Shown here in pieces: positions 1 through 6,510 of a stretch of 23,072 bases of DNA. The stretch comes from an uncultured Treponema sp. (lineage in GTDB: Bacteria > Spirochaetota > Spirochaetia > Treponematales > Treponemataceae). The number at the start of each line of letters is the position of its first letter. The first letter of the stretch is position 1. A program made the translations under genes and the position numbers. Under the pieces are notes generated by a model that saw only the letters and a list, made by a program, of their open reading frames with translations, was not told where the DNA came from and did no database searches. The stretch spans positions 1-23,072 of the forward strand of contig CAKUWD010000019.1 in NCBI GenBank assembly GCA_934699065.1, written 5' to 3'.

Positions 1-242
1 ATTCTATTGAATATGTACAAAAACAATATGAGATTCTTTCCTTTGATGCCAGTGCTGCTAGTATTTATTCTGATTTATATGAGCGACTCAAGTCTCAAGG
101 AGCCCCTGCCCAGAGATTTGATTTGTTGATTGCTTCAATTGCTATTTCAAACAATCTGATTCTGGTAACCCGCAATGTTTCTGATTTTACGGCCATTACA
201 GAGAATTCAAATCTTATGATTGAGAATTGGTTTGAAGAGTAA
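1..242 (+). CDS. PIN-domain protein, VapC-like toxin, C-terminal part (5' end outside window)
   Basis: The open frame enters at base 3 and stops with TAA at 240-242, giving 79 residues without an in-window start. The protein has the typical end of a PIN domain: RFDLLIASIAISNNLILVT followed by RNVSDF. In this family that region carries a conserved acidic residue (D in RFDLLIA) of the metal-dependent RNase active site and the closing N-x-x-D-F motif. VapC-like proteins act as ribonuclease toxins of type II toxin-antitoxin pairs. The cognate antitoxin would be expected upstream, outside the window, so the pairing cannot be shown. The stop is 10 nt before the ORF6N gene, in the same direction, suggesting co-transcription. 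Family assignment is fairly secure; toxin activity is inferred. Confidence 0.75.
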   Translation, partial: SIEYVQKQYEILSFDASAASIYSDLYERLKSQGAPAQRFDLLIASIAISNNLILVTRNVSDFTAITENSNLMIENWFEE

Positions 243-252
243 GGATGATATT

Positions 253-1146
253 ATGTCTAGTGAATTAGAGCCTATACAAATCCAAAATAAGATTCTCATT
301 ATTCGCAATCAGCAGGTGATGATAGATTGCGACTTGGCAGAAATGTATGGCGTTGAAACAAAGGTCTTGAATCAAGCAGTAAAACGTAATATTCAACGAT
401 TTCCAGAACGCTTTCATTTTCAATTAACGGAGAATGAATTTGAAATTTTGAGGTCACAATTTGTGACCTCAAAAACAGAAACTCGTGGTGGAAGACAATA
501 TCTTCCCTATGCATTCACCGAGCAAGGCTGTGCAATGCTTTCTGCTGTTCTCAAAAGTGAAACCGCAGTACAAGTCAGTATAAATATCATGGATGCATTT
601 GTGCAAATGCGTCATTTCTTACGTAATAACGCAGAAATCTTTTCAGAATTAAAATCTATCAAGCAGCAGCTTATAGATACAAATATTCATCAAAAAGAAG
701 CCGACAAACGCATAGACGAACTCTTTGACCTTATGGACAAATATCATATTGAGGATAAACAAGGTATCTTTTTTCAAGGACAGATTTTTGACGCCTATGC
801 AAAGTTTGAAAGTTTTATCCAGAAAGCAAATACTCAAATAATCTTGATTGATGGCTATGTAGATTTAACAATTCTTGAACGTTTTGCGAAAAAAAAGAAA
901 AATGTAAATGTAACAATCTATACAGCTCTAAAAACAAAACTCACAACACAGGATATTCAAAAGTTTAATGCTCAATATCCAACACTTACTGTTCAATACA
1001 CAACAAAAATGCACGACCGTTTTTTGATTATCGATAGCACAGTACTTTACCACATAGGAGCTTCTCTCAAAGATTTAGGTAAAAAATGTTTTGCATTTGA
1101 AAAACTTGATTATTCTCTTATTCCTGCAATATTGGCAAATGTTTAG
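253..1146 (+). CDS. ORF6N (KilA-N-like) domain protein with C-terminal PLD-like domain
   Basis: The protein has 297 residues from ATG 253. This start is preferred to the upstream ATG at 220 because that one overlaps the preceding gene, while AAGGA at 241-245 gives a good ribosome site 7 nt before 253. Residues about 7-120 are an ORF6N domain: an IRNQQVMIDCDLAEMYG motif, a KRNIQRFPERFHFQLT segment, then GGRQYLPYAFTEQGCAMLSAVL. ORF6N domains are DNA-binding modules of phage and mobile-element regulators. A short coiled region follows, then a segment resembling phospholipase-D superfamily proteins, with MHDRFLIID (H254, R256, D261, a variant HxKx4D) and HIGASLKDLGKK. Only one such half-motif is visible, so catalysis is doubtful unless it dimerises. 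The likely role is regulatory or defence-related, linked with the PIN gene upstream. Function is inferred. Confidence 0.8.
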   Translation: MSSELEPIQIQNKILIIRNQQVMIDCDLAEMYGVETKVLNQAVKRNIQRFPERFHFQLTENEFEILRSQFVTSKTETRGGRQYLPYAFTEQGCAMLSAVLKSETAVQVSINIMDAFVQMRHFLRNNAEIFSELKSIKQQLIDTNIHQKEADKRIDELFDLMDKYHIEDKQGIFFQGQIFDAYAKFESFIQKANTQIILIDGYVDLTILERFAKKKKNVNVTIYTALKTKLTTQDIQKFNAQYPTLTVQYTTKMHDRFLIIDSTVLYHIGASLKDLGKKCFAFEKLDYSLIPAILANV

Positions 1147-1157
1147 GAATAAAACGT

Positions 1158-1418
1158 TTATTTTTGTTTGTTTACCTTTTTCGCTGTGATTATCGTGTAG
1201 CTGTAAGCATTCACTGTAAAGATACAATCATTTATTCTAACGTACCAGTTTTTTCCTTGACGTATGAATTCTGCATCGGTGTCCAGGATTTTCTGACGAC
1301 ACCAGACAACGACATCTTTTACATCGTGACCAAGCCGAAGGTTGCGGCGGATACGATCTACGCCCATTGGTGTAGTGTGAAGTTTTTCGATGTTTTCTAA
1401 AAGTTCATTTTTCATCAT
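1158..1418 (-). CDS. DUF3781 family small protein
   Basis: The protein has 86 residues and matches the DUF3781 family as I know it, especially LLENIEKLHTTPMGVDRIRRNL near the start and VVWCRQKILD in the middle. A basic, aromatic C-terminal part follows (NWYVRINDCIFTVNAYSYTIITAKK). The family has no established function. The ATG directly follows the TAA of the VOC gene (1419-1421) with no gap, which implies translational coupling as the last gene of a three-gene operon with the VOC and GyrI-like genes. No signal peptide or membrane segment is seen. It converges on the ORF6N gene with only 11 nt between the two stops and no convincing terminator. Confidence 0.8.
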   Translation of the reverse strand: MMKNELLENIEKLHTTPMGVDRIRRNLRLGHDVKDVVVWCRQKILDTDAEFIRQGKNWYVRINDCIFTVNAYSYTIITAKKVNKQK

Positions 1419-1772
1419 TTATTCCTCATCGGGTGTATATACTTCGATATGATTTCCCTCAGAATCAACGAACTCTGCTACCCAATTTTTCCCGATTTTT
1501 GTAAGCGGAAAACAAATCTTTTTGTCAGAAATTTTCCTATTCAATTGTTCCAAAGATTTAAAACAAATGCTTGGTAAACAGTTACTTCCATAAGAGTGCG
1601 ACTCATTTACTTTTTTATACGCAAACAGATGAAATCTGAATCCTTCAATATCAAAATAACCACCGAGCTCACTTTTATTAATAATTATCTGCTCAAAGAA
1701 GGCTTCATAAAAAGAAATTGCTCTTTCCAAATCATCAACAATTATATACAAGGAATCTATTTTACAATTCAT
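1419..1772 (-). CDS. VOC (glyoxalase/bleomycin resistance-type) family protein
   Basis: The protein has 117 residues, the usual size of a single-domain vicinal oxygen chelate protein. The two beta-alpha-beta-beta-beta modules are visible: DSLYIIVDDLERAISFYEAFF and FRFHLFAYKK in the first half, SICFKSLEQLNRKI and VAEFVDSEGNHIEVYTP in the second. The HIEVYTP ending carries the Glu that usually binds metal. Members are metalloenzymes or antibiotic-binding proteins; the substrate cannot be told from sequence. The start lies 15 nt after the stop of the GyrI-like gene, and the stop abuts the DUF3781 start, so it is the middle gene of the operon. Co-occurrence with a GyrI-like ligand-binding protein and a MATE exporter upstream hints at xenobiotic handling, which is an inference. 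Confidence 0.8.
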   Translation of the reverse strand: MNCKIDSLYIIVDDLERAISFYEAFFEQIIINKSELGGYFDIEGFRFHLFAYKKVNESHSYGSNCLPSICFKSLEQLNRKISDKKICFPLTKIGKNWVAEFVDSEGNHIEVYTPDEE

Positions 1773-1787
1773 AGAAACTTATCCATA

Positions 1788-2432
1788 TTATAAATTTTTA
1801 ACAGGATGTCTTATAACAGTCCTTAATTTTTCAGGAGATGTTTTTCGCGGGTCGCTCAGGTAGATTTCGTGATGAAGTCTTGTTTCTGAAAAATCCAGCT
1901 GCCAGCCATTATTGAGGGCGAAGGAATCCATCAGCTTGATTGTTGCAGGCTCATCGTCGTAAGAGCCTATATGCATAATCTGAACGCAGTCTCCTTCCTC
2001 AAATGTAAAGAGTTCGGCTCGCGTGCAGTCCAGTCCCTTCTTTTCTGACACACTTTTCTTAGCCCATTCAAAATCCTTTTGTGTCACAAAATCCGGAAGG
2101 CGAATTACGGAAATCCAGTTGAAGGAAGATTTGTCAGTGTAGTCAAAACCCGGAATGATTTTCCCGTTTTTCTCCTGCCACCAGAAGCCTTCCAGCGGTG
2201 GAACTACAAAATCCTGATAGTCCGCAATTCGATATTCTCCCTTCTTACTCATCTTGATCGTGTATTCGATTGCATATTGCAGGGCAAGGGTACTTTTGTA
2301 TTCGCCGTCTTCTTCGTTAGGATTCCCCTTTCCGCGAACAGCGACAAACTGCATTTTTGGAATATGTACAATATGCGGCTTTGCCGGCGGAAGATAGAAC
2401 TCTTTAAATTCTTTCTTGTAATCAAATGGCAT
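1788..2432 (-). CDS. GyrI-like small-molecule-binding domain protein
   Basis: The protein has 214 residues. The opening FDYKKEFKEFYLPP with VHIPKMQFVAVRGKGNPNEEDGEYKSTLALQYAIEYTIK, then PPLEGFWWQE, LPDFVTQKDFEWA and CVQIMHIGSYDDEPATIKLM are typical of standalone GyrI-like proteins (COG4832 type). The fold binds small hydrophobic ligands and is also found in BmrR and SbmC. No DNA-binding domain is present. The start has AGGAG 7 nt upstream. It is the first gene of an operon with the VOC and DUF3781 genes. Its promoter at 2482-2520 carries the same palindrome found before the WYL regulator, so control by that regulator is likely. The ligand is unknown. Confidence 0.82.
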   Translation of the reverse strand: MPFDYKKEFKEFYLPPAKPHIVHIPKMQFVAVRGKGNPNEEDGEYKSTLALQYAIEYTIKMSKKGEYRIADYQDFVVPPLEGFWWQEKNGKIIPGFDYTDKSSFNWISVIRLPDFVTQKDFEWAKKSVSEKKGLDCTRAELFTFEEGDCVQIMHIGSYDDEPATIKLMDSFALNNGWQLDFSETRLHHEIYLSDPRKTSPEKLRTVIRHPVKNL

Positions 2433-2443
2433 TGAAGTTCTCC

Positions 2444-2467
2444 TGTAAAACCGGTGGATTTCAATCC
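2444..2467 (-). other. Hairpin in the 5' leader of the GyrI-like operon
   Basis: CCGGTGGATT and AATCCAACCGG flank two bases and pair apart from one bulged A. The element lies between the -10 box and the ribosome site of the GyrI-like gene, so it would form in the mRNA leader. It does not overlap the AGGAG site and has no U-tract, so a terminator is unlikely. It may stabilise the mRNA or be a remnant repeat. Confidence 0.4.
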
Positions 2468-2481
2468 AACCGGATGTTTAC

Positions 2482-2520
2482 AGAATACCATATTAAATAT
2501 GACAGCTGAGTGTCATATTT
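2482..2520 (-). promoter_or_regulatory. Promoter and WYL-type operator of the GyrI/VOC/DUF3781 operon
   Basis: A perfect inverted repeat, AAATATGACA (2495-2504), 6 nt, TGTCATATTT (2511-2520), is followed on the minus strand by 7 nt and TATTCT at 2487-2482, preceded by TGG, which makes a TGN-extended -10. The palindrome takes the place of the -35 box. The same arrangement occurs at 6471-6510 and 7442-7479. The distal arm overlaps the stop codon of the MATE gene by two bases. That this is the operator of the WYL protein at 6509-7435 is inferred from the copy in that gene's own promoter. Confidence 0.7.
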
Positions 2521-3886
2521 AAACTAAAATTTTTCTATAAATTTTTACGAAGTAAATCATCTCTGCAAGGGCAGTGATTGCCCAGGAGAAAATATAAAGG
2601 AGGAAGAGAGACTGAATCGTTCCAATCCATTTAAAAATTGTGTATATCCAGAGGATGCGGAATAAGCAGGAACCGAGCAGAACAATAATTGTTGGAACAG
2701 TAGTTTTTCCAAGCCCGCGGTTAGCGGCAATTGTGTTATCCATAAAACTTGCAACCGGGTATGAAAAGAACATAATTGAAAAACGGAGCATGCCGGCATG
2801 AATAACTTCCGGGTCATTTGTAAAAAGAGAAAGGCACTGAGGTCCAAAAATATACATTGTTACACTGAGAAAGGCTCCCAGACTGAAAGCAAAAAGATTC
2901 GAAATAATCATACTGTGCAGAATGCGTTTTTTATTTCCTGCTCCATAGTTCTGCCCGATGAAGGTTGCACAGGCTACATAAAATCCGTTCATTGCGCTGT
3001 AGATTATGTTATCAAGATTTGCACCGGCAGCTGTTCCTGCAACCATTACTGCATCAAAAGAGTTTATACCTACCTGAATAAATGTGTTTGCCACAGCAAA
3101 AATCGCATTCTGCATTCCGGCTGGAATTCCTATCTTCAAAATTCTGATTGTCTTCTCGCGGTTAAGTATGAGCCTTGAAAAACTAAATTTTACATCTCCA
3201 AGTCCACGCCCACGAATCAGAGGAATCATAACCAGGACGGCCGAAACATACTGTGAAATAATGCTGGCAAGAGCAACCCCGGCACAAGAAAGTCTGCATA
3301 CAATCACAAAAAACAGATTCAAAATTATATTGATGATTCCGGCAAAACTAAGATAGTAGAGAGGACGCTTTGTATCGCCTGCTGCGCTAAGTACAGCGTT
3401 TCCGAAATTAAAAAGTGCAACACCTGGCATACCAAGCAGGTAAATCTTAAAGTAAATTACCGCACCGTCCAGAAGCTCCAGCTTGGTTTTGATAAGGGTA
3501 AGGACCGGTCTTGCTAAGGCATAGCCAAAAAACAAAAGAATAAAACCAGTAAGCATAGAAACTATGAAGGATGAATGAATAGCATCATCTAAATCTTTTT
3601 TTGACTTAGCACCGATGTAAAAGGCAACGATTACATTCACGCCGCCGCCAAGCCCCATCAAAAGTCCGGTGAACAAAAAGAGGAGCTGAGTAGTTGAGCC
3701 TACAGAACCAAGGGCCTGAGAACCGGCAAATCTTCCTACTACTGCAACGTCGGCAATATTGAAAAGCACCTGCAGAAGATTTGAAAAAATGAGCGGAACG
3801 CCATATAGAAAGATTCCCTTAAAAAGCGAGCCTTGGGTTAAATTTCTTTCATAAGAAGAATTGTGATGAAACATAGAGAAATACAT
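2519..3886 (-). CDS. MATE family multidrug/Na+ efflux transporter
   Basis: The protein has 455 residues, the usual length of the family, with about twelve hydrophobic segments. The diagnostic first half is present: GSLFKGIFLYGVPLIFSNLLQVLFNIADVAVVGRFAG, then LLMGLGGGVNVIVAFYIGAK. The second half repeats the pattern with LKIGIPAGMQNAIFAVANTFIQVGIN and ATFIGQNYGAGNKKR. MATE proteins sit in the inner membrane and export cationic drugs and metabolites using Na+ or H+ gradients; the substrate is not predictable here. Neither the ATG at 3886 nor the one at 3874 has a good ribosome site, so the start is uncertain by four codons. The gene runs toward the GyrI-like operon, whose operator overlaps its stop codon, so read-through into that operon is possible. 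Confidence 0.92.
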   Translation of the reverse strand: MYFSMFHHNSSYERNLTQGSLFKGIFLYGVPLIFSNLLQVLFNIADVAVVGRFAGSQALGSVGSTTQLLFLFTGLLMGLGGGVNVIVAFYIGAKSKKDLDDAIHSSFIVSMLTGFILLFFGYALARPVLTLIKTKLELLDGAVIYFKIYLLGMPGVALFNFGNAVLSAAGDTKRPLYYLSFAGIINIILNLFFVIVCRLSCAGVALASIISQYVSAVLVMIPLIRGRGLGDVKFSFSRLILNREKTIRILKIGIPAGMQNAIFAVANTFIQVGINSFDAVMVAGTAAGANLDNIIYSAMNGFYVACATFIGQNYGAGNKKRILHSMIISNLFAFSLGAFLSVTMYIFGPQCLSLFTNDPEVIHAGMLRFSIMFFSYPVASFMDNTIAANRGLGKTTVPTIIVLLGSCLFRILWIYTIFKWIGTIQSLFLLYIFSWAITALAEMIYFVKIYRKILV

Positions 3887-3949
3887 TATTGAAATGAAAG
3901 AAAAAGTTCAATAAGCGTATTTGTCACACGGAAGCTCTATGTTTTTTCA

Positions 3950-3979
3950 TTGACACAAAATCATTTTTCATAATAAAAT
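3950..3979 (+). promoter_or_regulatory. Sigma-70-type promoter for the ABC-F gene
   Basis: A perfect -35 box TTGACA (3950-3955) is followed after 18 nt by TAAAAT (3974-3979), which matches the -10 consensus at five of six bases. Transcription would start near 3986, giving a leader of about 190 nt before the ABC-F start at 4176. The surroundings are very AT-rich, as expected of a strong promoter. Confidence 0.6.
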
Positions 3980-3994
3980 TAATTAACTTTTCTT

Positions 3995-4078
3995 AAGGAG
4001 ACGCATTGCCGATGAGACTGTAAATCTGATTTCCGTACATTTTTTTTCTCGCTCGAGATTTCATTTTTTGGAAGTCAG
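3995..4078 (+). promoter_or_regulatory. Putative leader micro-ORF (MRL-stop) and stem upstream of the ABC-F gene
   Basis: AAGGAG at 3995-4000 precedes ATG-AGA-CTG-TAA (4012-4023), coding Met-Arg-Leu, with an 11 nt spacer. In the same frame a TTG at 4007 would give Met-Pro-Met-Arg-Leu with a better 6 nt spacer. Directly after the stop, CTGATTTCC (4026-4034) can pair with GGAAGTCAG (4070-4078), nine pairs including one G-U. ABC-F resistance genes and erm genes are often controlled by stalling on short leader peptides, and the ErmD leader contains an MRLR stalling segment. The similarity is suggestive only; no pairing with the ABC-F ribosome site could be drawn convincingly. Confidence 0.35.
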
Positions 4079-4175
4079 TTACAGTATAAATTTTATCGGG
4101 GTTTTGCGAATCTGTTCGTTGTATTATTTCCCTGCATAATTTTATTATGATTGCCGGCTTCCTCTGGAGGTCATT

Positions 4176-5726
4176 ATGTCATTAGAAATTCAAAAGCTTT
4201 ATTTTTCATATCCATCTTCGCACGTAACTTTGTTCGAGAATTTTTCTCTACAGTTTAATGATGGCTGGACTTGCATTGCCGGAAGTAACGGTTGTGGTAA
4301 GAGTACACTGCTTAAACTGATTGCAAACCTTCTTAAGCCTGATGAAGGGCGAATCGTGAGCTGCGGGCAAGCTTCCAGCGGCTATGTTATTTACTGCCCT
4401 CAGGAAACTGCCGAGGTGCCCGAAAATCTTTATTCGGTTTTCTGGAGTGATGATAACGAAGTGCGTCGCTTCTTTTCCATGCTTCATATCACAGAAGAAA
4501 TGATTGCCCGCTATGATTCTCTTTCTGGTGGGGAGAAGAAGCGAATCCAAATTGCCTGTGCCCTGGCAGACCGGCCGACGGTGCTGCTTCTGGACGAGCC
4601 TACAAATCATCTTGATGAAGGAACTGTCCGCATGATTTCTGACACACTTGCCCTCTTTAGTGGAATTGGAATTATTGTAAGTCATGACCGCTCTTTTGCG
4701 GACTCTATTTGTAAGCACACAGTTTATCTTTACAATGAGGCTCGTGCTTTTTCCGGTGGACGCGACTGCGTAGTTTGTGAGAGTTATTCCGGAGGTCTTA
4801 GCAAGGCTCTGGAGCTTCGCGAGCAGAAGGCTTCTCATAATCGCGGAGAATGGGAAAGACTTGATTCAAAAGCGGCAGGTGAAAAACAGAGGAGCCGCAG
4901 GCTTGCAGAAGAAAACGAACGATCTAAAAGCCGCCTTGCTAAAAAAAATATTGACCCGCGTGATCATGATGCAAAAAGAAAAATTGATGTTGCAAGACTT
5001 GGTGGAAAAGACAGAAGCGCAGGCGATGCAAAAGCACATCTCGAAAATCAGATTCAAAGAACAGAGGCAGCTCGCGATTCTGTAAAAAAATCACTTATGA
5101 GAAAAGAAGGTTTTTCGGTTGAAGGAGTAGGCTTTGCAAAGTCTATAATTATAGAGGAAACTGATATTTTTGCATCTGAAGAAAAAACTTCTTATAAACT
5201 TCATATTCCGCGGATAGTAATTAATCCTGATTCAAAAATTGCGCTTATCGGGCAGAACGGGACCGGGAAAAGTCTTTTTATAAAACATCTGATTAGGGAA
5301 CTTAAAAAATCCGGCAGGACGAGAGAAGTTATGTATCTGCCACAGGAGATTTCAGAAGACCAGAAAAATCAAATACTTTCGGAGTTTGCTGCACTGGAAG
5401 ATGCAGAACGCGGTGCTGTTCTTTCAACTCTGTATCGTCTTGGCAGTGAACCGGAAAATCTGCAGCAGGGCTCTGTTAGCCCTGGCGAACTTAGAAAGCT
5501 TATGATTTCCCTGGCGGTAGAAAAGCCGCTATCTCTTTTAATTCTGGATGAACCAACGAATCATATGGATATAACAAGTGTGCTTGCTCTGGAAAATGCA
5601 CTGGCTTCGCTTTCCTGTGCACTTATTGTTGTAAGTCATGATAAGGCTTTTCTGGAAAAGGTTACTGATGTAAAACTGCATGCAGAGCGATGCGAAAATG
5701 AAGGTAGAATCTTTTATGATTTATAA
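4176..5726 (+). CDS. ABC-F family ATP-binding protein (ribosome-associated, possible antibiotic-resistance type)
   Basis: The protein has 516 residues, two ABC domains and no membrane segment, which defines ABC-F. Domain 1 has Walker A GSNGCGKST (36-44), signature LSGGEKKR (116-123), Walker B LLLDEPTNHLDE and switch VSHDRSF. Domain 2 has Walker A GQNGTGKS (359-366), a drifted signature SVSPGELRK (433-441), LLILDEPTNHMD and VSHDKAF. Both catalytic Glu are kept. The interdomain linker (about 205-340) is long and highly charged with coiled-coil character (211-312), as in ABC-F proteins that reach into the peptidyl transferase centre. GGAGG at 4166-4170 supports the start. The long structured leader fits a regulated resistance-type member, but housekeeping roles are not excluded. 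Its 3' end overlaps the convergent SAP/DUF6434 gene by 6 nt. Confidence 0.9.
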   Translation: MSLEIQKLYFSYPSSHVTLFENFSLQFNDGWTCIAGSNGCGKSTLLKLIANLLKPDEGRIVSCGQASSGYVIYCPQETAEVPENLYSVFWSDDNEVRRFFSMLHITEEMIARYDSLSGGEKKRIQIACALADRPTVLLLDEPTNHLDEGTVRMISDTLALFSGIGIIVSHDRSFADSICKHTVYLYNEARAFSGGRDCVVCESYSGGLSKALELREQKASHNRGEWERLDSKAAGEKQRSRRLAEENERSKSRLAKKNIDPRDHDAKRKIDVARLGGKDRSAGDAKAHLENQIQRTEAARDSVKKSLMRKEGFSVEGVGFAKSIIIEETDIFASEEKTSYKLHIPRIVINPDSKIALIGQNGTGKSLFIKHLIRELKKSGRTREVMYLPQEISEDQKNQILSEFAALEDAERGAVLSTLYRLGSEPENLQQGSVSPGELRKLMISLAVEKPLSLLILDEPTNHMDITSVLALENALASLSCALIVVSHDKAFLEKVTDVKLHAERCENEGRIFYDL

Positions 5727-6374
5727 AATATTCAGTTCATTAAGTAAGTCGTGAGAATAGACTTTTTCTCTGGTTGACTCGCGGACTATTTTCCAGAGTT
5801 TTGCGGCGGCTTTGAGTTTGTTCGGGATGCGTTCGGTCGCAGGATCTGCGCAAAAGTCCTGAACAAACTTGTTCCATTGCAATGCGGATTTGTCATATTT
5901 GGCATAAGTTTTGCGACTGTAGTAAATTTCTAAAAGGTCTCCAAGAGTGAAGTTTATATCATTTGTTTCTTTGACTTTTTTAACAGTCGCTACCATGTCC
6001 ACATTGAATTTAAAGGGTTTGATGCCGGTTTCTTTTTCAAAGAATTCACGGAATCGCGGGCCAAAGGTAAAACCACATTCAATCAGACTGGAGTCCAGGG
6101 AAAGCATTATAGAATGGTCATTCCGAACTCGTTTCGGGAGCTTTTTCCGGATTTTATGATGTGCGATTCCTGAAACAAGTTCAGGGTAACTTAATTTTGA
6201 TTCAGGGTGACGAGTTGCTTTAAAATAAGCTTCAATCATCTTATTCAATTCAATTTTTCCACCGTCAGATTTTAGTCCCAGCGTACGGCAGATTTTCTGC
6301 AGTTCCTCGCGGTACCAGTAATATTTTGAAAATTCTTCGAAGGTCTTTATTTCAGAAAAGTCTGGACGTGGCAT
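5721..6374 (-). CDS. SAP / DUF6434 domain protein carrying an in-frame palindromic insert
   Basis: The protein has 217 residues from ATG 6374, which has AAAGGA 7 nt upstream. A longer frame from 6419 would translate part of a palindromic repeat and is not preferred. Residues about 4-52 (RPDFSEIKTFEEFSKYYWYREELQKICRTLG...) are a SAP-like helix-extended-helix region, often nucleic-acid binding. Residues about 92-217 (LDSSLIECGFTFGPRFREFF, KFNVDMVATVKKVKETNDINFTLGDLLEIYY, QWNKFVQDFCAD, KLKAAAKLWKIVRES) look like the conserved C-terminal part of this family. Between them, residues about 54-88 come from a repeat element and read HPESKLSYPELVSG then KKLPKRVRNDHS. The function of the family is unknown. 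The promoter carries the WYL-type operator. Confidence 0.78.
   Translation of the reverse strand: MPRPDFSEIKTFEEFSKYYWYREELQKICRTLGLKSDGGKIELNKMIEAYFKATRHPESKLSYPELVSGIAHHKIRKKLPKRVRNDHSIMLSLDSSLIECGFTFGPRFREFFEKETGIKPFKFNVDMVATVKKVKETNDINFTLGDLLEIYYSRKTYAKYDKSALQWNKFVQDFCADPATERIPNKLKAAAKLWKIVRESTREKVYSHDLLNELNIL
6118..6190 (-). repeat. Palindromic repeat element inserted in frame within the SAP/DUF6434 gene
   Basis: The left arm 6118-6142 (starting GTCATTCCGAACTCG) and the right arm 6165-6190 (ending AAGTTCAGGGTAAC) are imperfect inverted copies. The cores GAACTCGTTTCGGGA and GAACTTGTTTCAGGA, read in the same sense, differ at two bases. Another TTCAGGGTGAC at 6201-6211 repeats the outer end, so the element may extend to 6211. 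On the coding strand it reads PELVSG...KRVRND, which I recognise as the translation of dispersed palindromic elements common in several bacterial genomes. It keeps the host frame open. Confidence 0.75.
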
Positions 6375-6392
6375 TGGTTCTTTCCTTTGAGA

Positions 6393-6455
6393 TGTCCGGG
6401 GCAAGCCCGAACATGACATTTATAGTCGAGTGTCATTGTCGGGCTTGACCCGACA
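6393..6455. repeat. Palindromic (REP-like) element in the 5' leader of the SAP/DUF6434 gene
   Basis: The left arm 6393-6418 (TGTCCGGGGCAAGCCCG then AACATGACA) and the right arm 6431-6455 (TGTCATTGTCGGGC then TTGACCCGACA) form a long, nearly perfect hairpin around a 12 nt loop. The right arm matches a dispersed element family I recognise by its translation as SGLTRQ. It lies between the -10 box (6471-6476) and the ribosome site of the SAP/DUF6434 gene, so the mRNA leader would carry this hairpin. No U-tract follows. Confidence 0.75.
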
Positions 6456-6470
6456 AACTTTATTAGCTAA

Positions 6471-6510
6471 AGAATACCACTCAAAATATGACAACAGAAT
6501 GTCATATTTT
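6471..6510 (-). promoter_or_regulatory. Promoter and WYL-type operator of the SAP/DUF6434 gene
   Basis: A perfect inverted repeat, AAAATATGACA (6483-6493), 6 nt, TGTCATATTTT (6500-6510), is followed on the minus strand by TATTCT at 6476-6471, preceded by TGG. The spacing from operator core to -10 and the TGGTATTCT box are identical to those before the GyrI-like gene. The operator overlaps the stop codon of the WYL gene (6509-6511), so WYL protein binding here would also sit on the end of its own gene. Confidence 0.7.

Noticed and set aside
1147..1175. AATAAA/TTTATT stem followed by T-rich sequence after the ORF6N gene, as a terminator
   Set aside because: The stem has only A-T pairs and a 3-base loop, so it is too weak to call in such AT-rich DNA.
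4248..4838. Minus-strand frame of 196 codons opposite the ABC-F gene
   Set aside because: The ABC-F motifs Walker A, signature and Walker B lie on the plus strand over these bases, and the antisense product shows no family features.
5713..5730. TTTTAT/ATAAAA hairpin at the convergent ABC-F and SAP/DUF6434 ends
   Set aside because: It consists of A-T pairs only and lies over both stop codons; composition explains it.
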